DNA of 64,000 nucleotides from contig CABFPE010000206.1 of assembly GCA_900660155.1 (NCBI GenBank), forward strand, positions 154,855-218,854, read 5' to 3'. Below the pieces are notes generated by a model. It had not been told where the DNA came from. It saw nothing but the letters and a program-made list of their open reading frames with translations, and did no database searches. Both the position numbers and the translations under genes were made by a program. Below, piece by piece: positions 22,217 through 34,264 of the stretch. Every line of letters begins with the position of its first letter. Position 1 is the first letter of the stretch. Origin of the DNA: Hofstenia miamia. Taxonomy: Eukaryota; Xenacoelomorpha; Acoela; Hofsteniidae.

Positions 22217-24068
22217 AAAACGAAAATGAAATTGTGAAAAAAATTATCAGTATTTGTAAAAAATGTTTGTAGATTGTAGTTTGTTTATTCATTTCTTATT
22301 CAAAAATACTATTATTTTTATACTTTGTAAAAAAATTTCTTTATTTTTAGAGTGGTCAAAATGACTGAATTTGTCAGTTGACGTATATTTTTTTCTGACG
22401 GTGCTATTATTAAGGAGCAAAATACACAAGTAATCAACTTCAGTGTAAAATTTTGTTTTAATAAATTTTTTTAATAAGCCCTCAAACGTTCTCAGATAAA
22501 TTGAGATTCAAAATCCCATTACTATTACTTTAATCTAATTTAGATCATAACTAGAATTGTATTACGATTTGCTTAAAAATGCCAACTATATCATCAAAGG
22601 GAACTACCAACATGTGCTGCTTAAAGGTTTGTTTATATAAGAACTATTTTCAGTTCAGTATCAATCGGTGTTGTGAGCTTTGATTTGCTCGTTCTCTTTA
22701 CATGTATTACAATATAGCTATTACACACATGCATGGATATCATTTAAATTGTTGGTGGTTTTTTTCGTAAGTTTTTCATTTCCTACAAATTTCTAATAGA
22801 TACAGATTTTAAGACTATTTTTTATTAATAATATTATTTTTCACTTCCTAATAATATCACAACGTTTTTTAGATATTTGTATTAATTTAAAGTTAAACCG
22901 CTTGGCGTCCACTTAAAAGAACAAACCGTTTTCCACATTTAAAAAGAATTTTTTCCAAGCCTGGTAGGAAATTCATAAATCATGATTTATCGACATGTTT
23001 AGTGAGAACATGCTTTAATTCGATGTTAAACATTTCGATTAAAACGTATTGCTGTGGCTGCATAATAGTTAGAAAGATTAACTATTTTTCTTTGAAAATG
23101 TTGAACTTTTGAAAACGATTATATCTCTTCATGTCCAGTGTTTATGTTATTTATAGTTTTGACCCCATGACTTTTTCATAATATGTGCAAAAATATCCAA
23201 ATCCGATTGAGGCATGCGATGCGCAAAGTTATTAGTCGCGGAATCAAAAAATTTTCAAGTTATTTCGCGATCTTACCCAGATCCAATTTTTGTAATAACA
23301 CGTTGCAAAAGATAAACTAAGTCTGGAGTTGCAAACTGATACTATTCTGAATTCATATAATTTTCTACTAATTGTACTGCAATGACATACTTTGGGGACG
23401 TTGAAAAGAGATAGGTTACTTACCGTCACAGCAACATCATTTTTAACAGCAAAATACACTATGGCAGTTCGGTTTAAGTGCATGTAACAGTTCACCATTA
23501 ACAAAAATTTTTAATTATCAATGAATAAACTATACTACAAAAGTATACCATTATCATAGGACACAAGATTTTGCAGACTCAACTGTTTTGCACAGATGCA
23601 TATAACAATTCATACAGCAAAGCATTTAAACACACGCATTAAAAAATATCAAATACTAACACAATATTGTTAGTATTTATTATGCATTACACTACATGAT
23701 GTGTAAAAACTACTTTACTCTTTATGATTGACAGCTTTAAAACATCCTATATATCCTTTAGCAATTTGGTCATAATTTTGGCAGTAATAAATTTAAATTA
23801 AACACTTCAATTTTGAATAAAATTAAAAATAATTTTTTGATGGAAAATAAAAGATTATAAAGTAAAAAGGAGTTTTAATAATTTTCAAACAAATCAAAGT
23901 TCGTGCTGACATTTTGCATAAATTCCCTTACATTGCTTAATTATACATTAATTCTGAAATGGCATCTCAATGTAATCTCATGAGATGTATCAGCGATAAC
24001 CGAATGAAACATCTGTAGAACATCAGCATCCTAAAAGCGTCTCACTAGGATATGAGACACCTCCGACA
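22217..24068. other. AT-rich intergenic DNA
   Basis: No gene, RNA or element was recognised. The 86-codon minus frame at 23244-23504 has no recognisable features. Confidence 0.55.
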
Positions 24069-26180
24069 TCAATAGGATGAGTTAGGATGCATTTGCGACA
24101 GGTGATTTTTGACTGGGTAGACCATTTGAGCTTTGATGATGCGGAGGAGAGTACTCGTGTTTACATCCAATTCCTGAAAGCCATTGATTGAACTGTATAC
24201 TGTGGAGCTCCGGGCATTATCAGATAATAAAATTCGTGGAACACCAAAATTGGCAAAAAATCTTCTTAAGTTTTGAATAATATACTCTGGTTTTCTATTG
24301 GCCATGACATAGCATTCTGGCCAAGATGTTTCAGCGTCAACAATTATTAGTAGATTTTTTACGGGTAATTTATCTGATTGAGTGAAATGTAAGTGCACTC
24401 GTTCGAATGGGTAGCAAGTTTCCGGCCAAGTGTGACTTGCATCTGAATGTTTATATTGAGTTTTTTTCTGACACGTGTCACAGTTTCATATGTAGTCTAG
24501 AATTTGAGTATCCATAGATTGTCGCCAGCAATATTTTTTTAAGATGTAGGATGTTTTATTAAGTCCAAAATGCGCTTTTTTATACAGTTATCTCTAAGAG
24601 TTGCAGGGATAATGTATTTGTCGCCTTTCATTAGGCAACCTCTGATTTCGCTAAGTTCCCGAGAGATTCTCTTAAACGGTTGCTCAGCTTGGTAGTATCT
24701 AGACCAAGAATTGTTCCGAAAGCACAAAATTATGCGTTGAAGTATAGGATCAAGTTTGGTTTCCAGACGTATATCACTCAAGTCGGTTATATTGCAACAA
24801 TATGTTGGCACGTCTTGTTCACTGACCATGTTTATTTCGATTCGACTCAAGCAATCTGCATGTCTTAGTTCGTGTGGCTTTCAATATTCAACTGCGTAAT
24901 CAAAGTCCTTAAGCTTTATCGCCCATCTTATAAACCGTGCCGACGTATTTTCAGGAATATTTTTGTTAGGATCCAGGATAAATTCGAGTGGCCGATGATC
25001 TGTAATAATAGTAAAGTATCTACCCACAAGGGACTGTCGAAGTTTTTCAGTAACCCAAATGATGGCGAGGCCCTCCTTCTCTATCTAAGTGTAGTGCCTT
25101 TCACATGTTGATAACGTCCGCGAGAGAAAATACACATCATGACCATCTTGAGTCAAGACAGCGCCCAAAGCAACGCGTAGCGTCTGTGTATAACGTTACT
25201 TCTTAGGAAGGGTCATTCGCATGGAGGGACGAACTTGAACATAATGGCTTTATTAGCATTTCCATAGCTTCGGTATGCTTTTCAGTCCACAGAAACTCAC
25301 AGTTTCTGCGACGAAGCGCGTACAGTGGCTGTAGTTAGGAGTGAACTTTGCAAACCAGTTGCACAATCCAACCAATCTACCAAGCTCTTTTGTATTAGTT
25401 GGTCTGGGGAAATGTTTTAACACAGCGATTCTCTCAGGGTCTGGTGATACAGTTCCATTTTCTATTACATATCCTAAGAATTTGATGCTTTCGGAATACA
25501 TTATTGACTTGTCCGATGAAATTGTACATTCCTTCTTTTAGCCATTTCAAAACTTTCTTGAGAAGGATTTTTAGCGACTTTTCACAAGTAGCAGGGAGCA
25601 AAATATCACCTTGATAAACTATCACCATCTGAATAAGATTAGGTCCAATCACGTTTTCAATTACACGTTTGAAAAATAGCCGAAGTCTTTTGAAACGAAA
25701 TAGGCCCCATGGGGTTGTAATTTTCGTTATAGTCCGACTGTTTTTAACAGCGTAATCTGGAAATAAGCATCTGACAAATCTATTCTTGCAAAAAACTTAG
25801 CGTTTTTCAGTTTTCCCCAGAATATCATGAATGTTCGGAATCGGTTATAAGTATCTTGCAATTGATTCATTAACGCTTTGTAATCGCATGTGATGCGTAG
25901 CTTCCCATTTGGTTTTTTAATTAAAACAATTGGGCTAGCCCACTCAGATCCGCCCTCAACTTTTTCTAAAATATCTATTTCTAACATTTCATCAATCTGT
26001 TTTTTTCACTGTTTCCTTCCAGTCATTTGGAATTCTACGGCATGAGAAATGCTTAGCATGAAAACCGGGTGCCTGCTTAATTATTGCCTCAAATCCTTTA
26101 ATTTCAGACAAACCGCCAACAAATCCTTCTTTATGAGGTTTCTTCTTAATCATATATTCCAACATTAAGCACTTACACAA
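24069..26180 (-). pseudogene. Ty3/gypsy pol remnant (RT, RNase H, integrase)
   Basis: Read on the minus strand from 26180. The connecting region (GFVGGLSEIKGFEAI) leads into the RT start (SEWASPIVLIKKPNGKLRI, about 25940). RT motif A is FFARIDLSDAYFQ (about 25770). The YxDD box is altered to YQGD (about 25620). The connection domain is FLGYVIENG, then LGRLVGLCNWF. RNase H follows around 24850-25100 (ITDHRPLEF). The zinc-finger/linker region is 24850-24539. The integrase core is 24398-24069 (LIIVDAETSW for the first Asp, LLSDNA for the second). At least five frame breaks and the lost RT Asp make it inactive. No LTRs were found at either side. Confidence 0.85.
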
Positions 26181-28064
26181 ACATTCACAGAAACATGGAT
26201 TATATTATTATATATTTTACATATTCATTTGTAGGTAATTATTTGTTTACATTTTAATTTTTTTGTCATGTGTTAGTTTGTGGTTTTTGTTTACATATAC
26301 TGCGCAATAAATTTGCTTTAACTCTTAACTGGGCATGGCAAAACTTAACTGCCAATTTTGCACTGAAATCGATTATTGCAACTAGCAACTTGCATGTAAA
26401 AAAACTTTAAGAAAAGGGAACCACAACAAGAGCATTTATATTCTGCCACTCTTTTAGCCAAACATTTTAAAACAATTAATTCTATATGAAAATGACATTT
26501 GTGTATATTTTAATTTGTGTATTTTTTCACGTTATACAAAATTACTGAAGTTTCACTAAAAATTGTTGACAGCTTTTCCACGAATTTCATTTAAAATGTT
26601 GTTAATTTCTTTTACTTCAACAATTTATGTAGTTTTTTCACCAGTAATTTAGTAATATAAGTATTGCCACAACAAATTATGTACAGGATTCCATTTGTCG
26701 TTTTTATCGTTTAGAGAACATATCACTTCTTATATAATCAAATACTAAAATTCTCTGCCAACGTACATTAACTTACATCAGCACAAAGCAAGTGGAATTT
26801 TTATAAACACTCTTTGCTTTTAGAAGACAAAATTTAAATGTTAGAAGTATTGTATCAGCCAACAATGTAGGGCTACGTAAATTTAAAGAACATTTTTTGT
26901 CATTTGCAAAGTTTAAGTTTTCAAGTGAATTTTTCTTGTGTTTCAAATACCAATTAATAGTATGAATTTTGTAAAGGATTTCTTCGTAATAGCTCGGACG
27001 CGTGTGAAATCAAAACTCCATGATAATAATTGCTTTTCGTGGGGCCTATTATGATGGGCCCTTTGCCAAATATTATTGTTTAAACTACTGTTTTTTAATA
27101 TCATGTTGTGATTTACATTGCGTTTACATGTATTTAAATTTGCATTTGGTTGTATGTTCTATTGCAATAAAATATTTTGTCAAAAAACATTATATAATAT
27201 TTTTTGGCCACAAAATTAAGTATTTAAATGTGTTATTATATATTTCACATTTGAAAGAAATTATTCCTGAATGAACTTCTATTTCTAGTCATGAATAACA
27301 TTTTCATTGACAGCTTTAATTCATCAGAATTTTTTGCTTGGATGAATATTTGTCTATTTCGAATTATTGAGAGTAAGTTTTTCTGATAAGCCGTAAAATG
27401 TGTATCTGCAAATCAATCTTGGAATGAGAAAATTTCGAAAATTGTTAGATTATTAGTACACTTTTCCCAAAAAAATAAAATCTTTTTGTTGAATATTGGC
27501 AATATTTTCTTAGCAATCATTCATTGTGCACCCCTGTTTGCATGCATTCTTGAATACATGAGACAAGACATCCAAGGCTGACAATGGACCTTTACAAATT
27601 CCCCGACCCTAATTTTGCTTGCTGATTCTGTGAACATCTTCAGAATTATGCCTAAATTTTCATTGATTTATAAAATCAGATGATGAGTATAATCTGGTAA
27701 ATCTAATACTTTAGAGTCATTTTGAAAAGTGGCATGGAGTTTCATCTTGCAAAAAATGTTTGACAATCAAGGCTCATACATTGTTGATTTTAAATGCTTA
27801 AAAATCCAATTATGTATATTGCTATTAATTATAATGGTTTGTATTGATTTATCATATACTTGAGCTTACACACTTTACACTTTTCCCAAAGAACACCTCT
27901 ATATTAATGATTCAAATGTAATATTGTAAAAAATGAAAATTACATGTTGTACATTACCGCGATAATATATCGTTTTGTGCATAACCATAGATGTCTTGGT
28001 TTCACATTGCAAAACAAACATAGGTGTACACATTTTAATGTTAAATTAACATATAATACCTCCC
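26181..28064. other. AT-rich intergenic DNA
   Basis: No supportable gene. The 84-codon plus frame at 27020-27274 is low-complexity and hydrophobic without a recognised family. Confidence 0.55.
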
Positions 28065-28444
28065 AACACCAGCATTACTGCTGACCTCTACTGTGACCAA
28101 CTTGAACGTTTGGCCACTCAGATCCAACATGGCCCTGTTCGCTTCCTGCATGACAACGCCAGGCCACACACTGCAATCCGCAGCCGCCAGAGGCTGCTTG
28201 ACTTGGGCTAGAAAGTTCTTACTCATCCACCATACAGCCCAGACCTGCGCCTTCCGATTATTATTTATTCTTGTCCATGAGGAACTCCCTGCTCAACAAG
28301 ACATTTGGGGATGAAGACGAGATTAAGCAGTGGCTTGAGGAATTCTTCGCTTCAAATCCCGCATCCTTCTACAGGAATGGGTCCATGTGTCTGCCTGAAA
28401 AATGGCAAAAGGTTATCGAATGTGACGGCCATTATTTCGACTGA
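28065..28444 (+). pseudogene. mariner transposase C-terminal fragment
   Basis: The frame from 28065 reads FLHDNARPHTA (second catalytic Asp), then KVLTHPPYSPDL (about 28205). After a one-base frame change near 28245, the next frame gives SDYYLF (third Asp, giving the mariner DD34D spacing), then KQWLEEFFAS, LPEKWQKVIECDGHYFD and a stop at 28442-28444. An in-frame stop also interrupts LG-stop-KVL. The N-terminal half is missing and no terminal repeat is evident. GC content is clearly higher than in the surroundings, as expected for a recently arrived element. The foldback element begins 35 bp downstream. Confidence 0.88.
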
Positions 28445-29038
28445 ATATATTCTTTTTAGTTATTTGTTTACTTAATAAAGGGTAGCTCTATTTTATGCCG
28501 CGAGAATGATTCATACGCCACGCACAAAAAAATAGCACAAAATTCCTACTAATTTATTGTAAATTTAGAAATTTTTTTTGCTTAATATATATATATACAA
28601 ATTATTGTCTTAATATTAATAATAATATTATAGATGTCCTATTAAAATTTACTATAGAAACATGGCGGTATCCTTATTTGTTCCTAATTTATGCTATGAG
28701 GATTAAGAAATGTTTGGTGTTTTAACTATTTTTACTTCACCAATAAGTTTGACTAAAATTATTTTCAGGTAGTATTCGGTGTTTTAATTTTTTTTTACTT
28801 TTCAGGTAGTGGCATTTTTCTTTGCAGAGCCGCGAAGAAATTTTCGCTGTAGTTAAGAATTTATATTATGATTTACTTCGTGTTATTCTGTTAGTGCCGT
28901 TATATATGCCATTGTCGAGCTTGAATAATTCTACTTGACAATAGTTGTTTTTTACATTCCTAAAAAGTGTTAAAAATTTAGCTCTTAGCATCGTGCAATA
29001 GTAAAAAATTAGTTTTTGGGTGATAAATCATAAAAATC

Positions 29039-29109
29039 TGATTCGTAGTGTAAGGTAAACACAGCTGTACAGTTGTACAGAAGATGTGGGTTCGAATCTC
29101 ACCGAATCA
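29039..29109 (+). tRNA. tRNA-like sequence with degenerate anticodon arm
   Basis: The 71-nt cloverleaf has a perfect 7-bp acceptor stem (TGATTCG/CGAATCA), TA at positions 8-9 and a D arm GTGT-AAGGTAA-ACAC. The T arm is GTGGG-TTCGAAT-CTCAC, with one G-T pair and a canonical loop. The A box (TAGTGTAAGG) and B box (GGTTCGAATCT) fit RNA polymerase III promoters. The anticodon stem only pairs (CTGTA/TACAG) if the loop has six bases, so no anticodon can be assigned. It is best read as a tRNA pseudogene or tRNA-derived SINE head captured in the foldback element. Confidence 0.6.
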
Positions 29110-29246
29110 ATATGGCATCAGCTAATTAATAAAAATCGATTTTACTTAATTCGGTTTGTTATTACGGAAACTATCCTGAAAATCTATTTGAAATGTACAT
29201 AAAAAATGCATTGTAAAATAATAATAAAGAAGCTGGATATTTGATT

Positions 29247-29325
29247 TGAGCCAACTGGATTTGAACCAGTATCTCTAAGTAAGCGTTTCAGTAAACTAAG
29301 CGTGATACCCTTTCACTATGGCTCA
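29247..29325 (-). tRNA. Second tRNA-like sequence, convergent to the first
   Basis: On the minus strand, a perfect 7-bp acceptor stem (TGAGCCA/TGGCTCA), TA, D arm GTGA-AAGGGTA-TCAC and perfect T arm ACTGG-TTCAAAT-CCAGT are present. The A box (TAGTGAAAGG) and B box (GGTTCAAATCC) are consensus. Between D and T arms lie 31 bases. That is long enough for a type II (Ser/Leu) variable arm, but no 5-bp anticodon stem can be drawn. ACGCTTA occurs twice there, suggesting a small internal duplication. The acceptor stem differs from that of the unit at 29039, so the two come from different tRNAs. Confidence 0.6.
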
Positions 29326-29660
29326 ATAATTAAGATAGAAAACGAACCGGAATCCTTACAATGAGTGGAGTTGTCTAAAAACATTGTAAATTAATTATTT
29401 AATAGTGCTTAATTTTTTAACCATAATTTAACTACACCAAAAATTTCCTCGCGGCTTTAACTATCGTTGATAATAGGAAAAATAAGCGTACCGCCATGTT
29501 TCTATAGTAAATTTTAATAGGACATCTATAATATTATGACAATAATTTGTATATATATATCAAGCAAAAAAAAATTTCAATTTTACAATAAATTAGTACG
29601 AATTTTGTGCTATTTTTTGTTCGCGGCGTATATTCTCGCGGCATAGATTAGAGCTACTCC

Positions 29661-30018
29661 TTAATAAATATATAGTTGTTACAAACTTTATTAATTGAAT
29701 AAAACTTTTCGACTAAATATATTTTTCTTACGCGGAAACTTTATGTTATTGTTCTTTCCATGGCAATTCCTGCAAATACATGTAAATGATGTTCATTTTC
29801 CTTCGGAGACACTTAGAAAGTACAAATATATTGGTTGAATTATAACATATTCGTTGCGGCATAGTGTTTGCATTGATCCCAAGCTTGATAGGATAAAATT
29901 ATTTCTTAGGTCCCTAAAATGCAATTCAAATCCTTAGCTTTTAAATTTTTTTGTTGTCTTAGTTGAAATCAAATAAAGAAAGTATTTTGCTTTGTCAAAG
30001 TTTTGCAGTGAAATATTT
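29661..30018. other. Intergenic DNA
   Basis: Begins with the right-hand TTAATAAA flank. No gene was recognised. Confidence 0.5.
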
Positions 30019-31384
30019 TTTGTTCCCATTTAATTCACCTAATATTAATAAATTCCACAATGCTTAGGAAGCTAATTAATGTTTCCTATTGAAGACATGT
30101 ACAAAGATCTAGGATGAATCTTTAAAAAAAACAGAATCTTCATAAAATTTCCATTTGAATGATAGTATTTATCATTCATAACGTCTATGTTTTTAAGAAA
30201 TGTTAGCTATTGTATTACTTCTCTTTTTACACTTAAATCTTTTTTAATCAAAACACTCCCTCCACTGAAAAGATTTGTTGTCTTTATACAACAAGCATAT
30301 TATAATGTTGATAATTTCCTATTTTAATTGCTTACTTAAATTAACAAAAATTGTTGTATTTTATAGGTCTTTACTATTCTTTGAGGGGAATTCCCCCATT
30401 TCCCACCAGAATTTACGACGGTAGACATGGATACGTTTCGATCAAATTTTGTTAATAAATTTTGAAAATATAATTGCTTATACTATAATCTTTTGTTTGA
30501 CTACCACGGAAATCATTTAAAAAAGTTGCCTTTGATACATCAATTTATGTTAGTATCAAGGATTACTAAAAATAACATGTCAATGCGAAGTAGAATGTCA
30601 ATTGCTTACAATTTTGGTTAGAATTGTAGTAATGTTAAAGATGTGAATTTTAATATTGTTAGCAGATTTGATGCTTAATTCAAAAGTCATACATATAGTT
30701 CTATATTCTTTTCCTTTGTATATATTATGTTACTGTCGTTTGTCATTATTAATAAATCTCTTTTACGTTCGGTCTCTTTGTTTTCTTATTTTTAACCATT
30801 ATTCGCAGCTTAATACGAAAATTATTTTAGTGATGTGGAATAACTTTTGAAAACAACAAAGAACTTCTGATTACTTCCTTATTATCCACATTTAACTAAA
30901 ATTTTTGCATAGTTTGATGTTCCTTCTTGCAAACATTATATGTTAGAGTGATATTGTGTGAAAAGGATTTACACGGATTAAGATAGAATAAAATCGATAA
31001 TAAAAATATTATAATTCAAAAAAATATTCAGTAAGATATCAAATGTTTGTGTGGGAATAATGTGACTGATACTCCACCAGTCGCATGTCTACTGCGTAAT
31101 TTAATTTCTTAATAATTGGTTCTAACGAGTATAAAGTAACATAAAGAATGCCTACAAATAGAAGCATTCACTTCCTTGAAGTACTTTGCTCTTTATTATT
31201 ACATCTTGGTATATTCTTTAATACTGGTGTAATTTCCAATAACTTACCGCCTTTCTCTACAAGTTATGGTTTGTTAATCCCTTTCCAAACGGGATATCCA
31301 TAAGTAATTTTACCTTAGAACTAAAAATTTTGCAGTCTCCAATTTCTCTCTCTCTCTCTCTATTTATATATATATATATATAAT
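30019..31384 (+). repeat. Dispersed repeat, copy 1 (cut by gap)
   Basis: Matches 55913-57076 in the same orientation over most of its length, including the 3' border of (CT)n then (AT)n. About 200 bp at 30500-30700 are absent from copy 2. No coding capacity or terminal repeats were identified; it is probably a non-autonomous element or element tail that ends in a microsatellite. The right end disappears into the 1000-N gap. Confidence 0.85.
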
Positions 31385-32384
31385 NNNNNNNNNNNNNNNN
31401 NNNNNNNNNNNNNNNNNNNNNNNNNNNNNNNNNNNNNNNNNNNNNNNNNNNNNNNNNNNNNNNNNNNNNNNNNNNNNNNNNNNNNNNNNNNNNNNNNNNN
31501 NNNNNNNNNNNNNNNNNNNNNNNNNNNNNNNNNNNNNNNNNNNNNNNNNNNNNNNNNNNNNNNNNNNNNNNNNNNNNNNNNNNNNNNNNNNNNNNNNNNN
31601 NNNNNNNNNNNNNNNNNNNNNNNNNNNNNNNNNNNNNNNNNNNNNNNNNNNNNNNNNNNNNNNNNNNNNNNNNNNNNNNNNNNNNNNNNNNNNNNNNNNN
31701 NNNNNNNNNNNNNNNNNNNNNNNNNNNNNNNNNNNNNNNNNNNNNNNNNNNNNNNNNNNNNNNNNNNNNNNNNNNNNNNNNNNNNNNNNNNNNNNNNNNN
31801 NNNNNNNNNNNNNNNNNNNNNNNNNNNNNNNNNNNNNNNNNNNNNNNNNNNNNNNNNNNNNNNNNNNNNNNNNNNNNNNNNNNNNNNNNNNNNNNNNNNN
31901 NNNNNNNNNNNNNNNNNNNNNNNNNNNNNNNNNNNNNNNNNNNNNNNNNNNNNNNNNNNNNNNNNNNNNNNNNNNNNNNNNNNNNNNNNNNNNNNNNNNN
32001 NNNNNNNNNNNNNNNNNNNNNNNNNNNNNNNNNNNNNNNNNNNNNNNNNNNNNNNNNNNNNNNNNNNNNNNNNNNNNNNNNNNNNNNNNNNNNNNNNNNN
32101 NNNNNNNNNNNNNNNNNNNNNNNNNNNNNNNNNNNNNNNNNNNNNNNNNNNNNNNNNNNNNNNNNNNNNNNNNNNNNNNNNNNNNNNNNNNNNNNNNNNN
32201 NNNNNNNNNNNNNNNNNNNNNNNNNNNNNNNNNNNNNNNNNNNNNNNNNNNNNNNNNNNNNNNNNNNNNNNNNNNNNNNNNNNNNNNNNNNNNNNNNNNN
32301 NNNNNNNNNNNNNNNNNNNNNNNNNNNNNNNNNNNNNNNNNNNNNNNNNNNNNNNNNNNNNNNNNNNNNNNNNNNNNNNNNNNN
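31385..32384. other. Assembly gap (1000 N) inside an AT microsatellite
   Basis: Exactly 1000 N, with AT repeats on both edges (to 31384 and from 32385). The break was probably caused by the microsatellite. Confidence 0.97.
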
Positions 32385-32417
32385 TATATATATATATATA
32401 TAATGTAGAAAAAATGC

Positions 32418-33070
32418 ATGAGCTACATAGTTGATATTAATTACCATGATGGAAATTTAAAAATTGCAAGTATTTTAAACGAAAATTTTATCAACCTTGG
32501 AAATTATGAAGGAGAACATATTGAATTTAATATTCCACAGAAAAAAGTTATTCCCAACCAAAACTTCCGATTTTCTACTTCTTATACGATGATCAAAGCA
32601 ATAACAATATGTAATCAAAAAAATCCAATGGCTCCGCAAAATTCCTTTTTGGATTTTGAAAGAAATCGCTTTAATTAATTGTAAGCACTGTATTCTATTT
32701 TTAATGAATGCCTCAAAACTAGCGTTTTGCCTGACATTCTGAAAAAGCTCATGTAACACCGGTTTTTCAGAAACTTAATGAAAATATTGCCTTAAACAAT
32801 TATTGACAAATCTCTATAACTTCCCCAATTAGTAAAATATTTGAGAGTTTTTTGTGAACACATGCAAAAATATAATCTAATTTCTGATGCACAATCTGGA
32901 TTTCGAAAAAATGTTTCGTCTACCGATGTTCTTATCCAAGCTACTGAACACTGGAGGAATTCCTTAGATAAAACTGTGTCGCAATTGCTTGCTTTGATAT
33001 TTCTAAAGCTTTCGACTCGATCAATAATAAAATATTATATCAAAAACTTAAATACATAGGTATGCGTAAT
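32418..33070 (+). pseudogene. LINE reverse transcriptase fragment
   Basis: Pieces run in order: linker before the RT (32418-32678), then LPDILKK (about 32735), an unrecognisable RPIS block, then KYNLISDAQSGFRKN with STDVLIQATEHW (32841-32960). After a frame change, remains of the motif A region (AFDS, about 33010) follow. LI...QSGFRK..S is the RT2/RT3 signature of CR1/L2-type LINEs. Stops and frameshifts are frequent. The catalytic YADD region is missing. The left end may continue in the preceding gap. Confidence 0.8.
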
Positions 33071-33707
33071 CATGGGTGGAATCAGTCGACAAAATACTAA
33101 CCCAACTGGCATTTCTTAATTTTTAACCGGCCGGTCAAGCTGTGTGGGTTTTAGAGATTAAACCTGACCGGTTTACAACCGATTTGATGTACATCCTAAT
33201 TTTTACAACTGCTTAGCTCCCAACTGAACTTTTTCAGTATTTTATATATAAGTACAGTGATGAACATATTAAAACAAACAATTAATCAAGTTAAAAGAGA
33301 AAATATGCACAAATTCATTAATATACAGTAATTCGTAGTTCATTGCTTCCATAAGAACTCTGGATGATTTTATTACGTGTCGTAAATAAATTGTGTATAC
33401 ATAGGAAAGCCACATTGTCGATATATTGGAAAAGTCTAATTAGTGTGACTTAGATTAAAAACGATTCGTTATTGTCAATTTCAGTAATTTCAATAAAATA
33501 AGATCCCCAATAAGTTTTATCTCAGAAATTTTAAATTGCAATATTCCTAAAAGGGAAGTAAAATTAATTTGGAAATGTCAAACTCCTAATATACATCCTG
33601 TACAGGTTTCACTATTAAGTATTAGCTACAATAGTTCGAGGACTATTTTTTGTTAATTCAATATTTTTATTGCTAAACACTTCCGTTAACATCATTATAT
33701 ATATATA
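33071..33707. other. Intergenic DNA up to a single-N join
   Basis: No gene was recognised. A small GC-rich palindromic patch (AACCGGCCGGTC, about 33127) is present, and an AT run ends at the N at 33708. Confidence 0.5.
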
Positions 33708-33708
33708 N
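33708..33708. other. Single-N contig join
   Basis: One N after an AT run. The sequence left of it may not adjoin the recombinase-like gene in the real genome. Confidence 0.6.
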
Positions 33709-34264
33709 TTTGGTTGCAGCTCACCAAAGGATTCTTCTGCAGAACGGAATCATACTAAATTAAATATTCTTCATTTATTATTTGCGTTTAGAAACGGATA
33801 TAGGCCTAAATGGAAACGTAATCCTGCAGTATTAATAAACAAATTAGAGTCCACGTACAGGGAGGCAATCATATTTCCAGGCGTTGTCAGCAATAGTAAT
33901 GGGTATTTGTGTCCGTTTTCCACGAATTGTAAACGTGTAAAGCATTTACTTAAACACTTTCGAGCATAGCATTGAATTCAAAAATAATGAATCTCATCGT
34001 CGTTTTACGAAAATATGTTAGTCACTATGAAAGCAGTTCAACAAATTTAAGGACATTGAAGAAATGTTTCATTTGTGGAGACATCATTTTCCGTGTTGAA
34101 ACAAACACCTACACCCCCAACGAGAGCTCTCCTACGAGTACTTCTCAACTTTAGATGTAATAATGCAAGCTGATTCTGAAATTGGTCGCAGGTCACAGGA
34201 TACGTCTGTTCAATTAGCAGATAATGATGATAAATATTTTGAAGAAATTCTGACATTGTTCAAG
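33709..34264 (+). pseudogene. N-terminal exon region of the tyrosine-recombinase-like gene
   Basis: After an acceptor-like TTGGTTGCAG, the frame to 33969 ends with C-P-F-S-T-N-C-K-R-V-K-H-L-L-K-H, a C2H2-type zinc-finger-like pattern. A different phase is open from about 34100 to 34264 and ends YFEEILTLFK at a strong donor (AAG|GTAAGT). The two parts are out of phase, with stops between (33967-34100), so there is either an indel, a missed intron or decay. The 34100-34264 frame joins the exon at 34966 or 35904 in phase 0, which supports the exon end. Animal proteins of this tyrosine-recombinase-like group often begin with C2H2-like fingers (from memory). No start codon was found, and it may lie beyond the N. 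Confidence 0.45.

Larger units (their letters stand above)
28480..29660. mobile_element. Foldback element with long TIRs and 8-bp flanking repeat
   Basis: About 28480-28680 (starting GGGTAGCTCTA) recurs inverted at 29484-29660 (ending TAGAGCTACTCC) with only scattered differences. Weaker inverted similarity continues inward (GCCGCGA[A/G]GAAATTTT near 28830 and 29450). TTAATAAA flanks both ends (28472-28479 and 29661-29668), a good 8-bp target duplication of the hAT type. No transposase is encoded, so it would have been moved in trans. The centre carries two convergent tRNA-like units (separate entries). The left arm has an extra insertion of about 130 bp with two TTTCAGGTAGT copies. Confidence 0.8.

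Noticed and set aside
29039-29325. Two functional tRNA genes
   Set aside because: Neither has a valid anticodon stem-loop, so no isotype can be given; described as tRNA-like instead.
31257-32447. Long minus-strand frames across the second 1000-N gap
   Set aside because: They are N-derived, flanked only by AT microsatellite.
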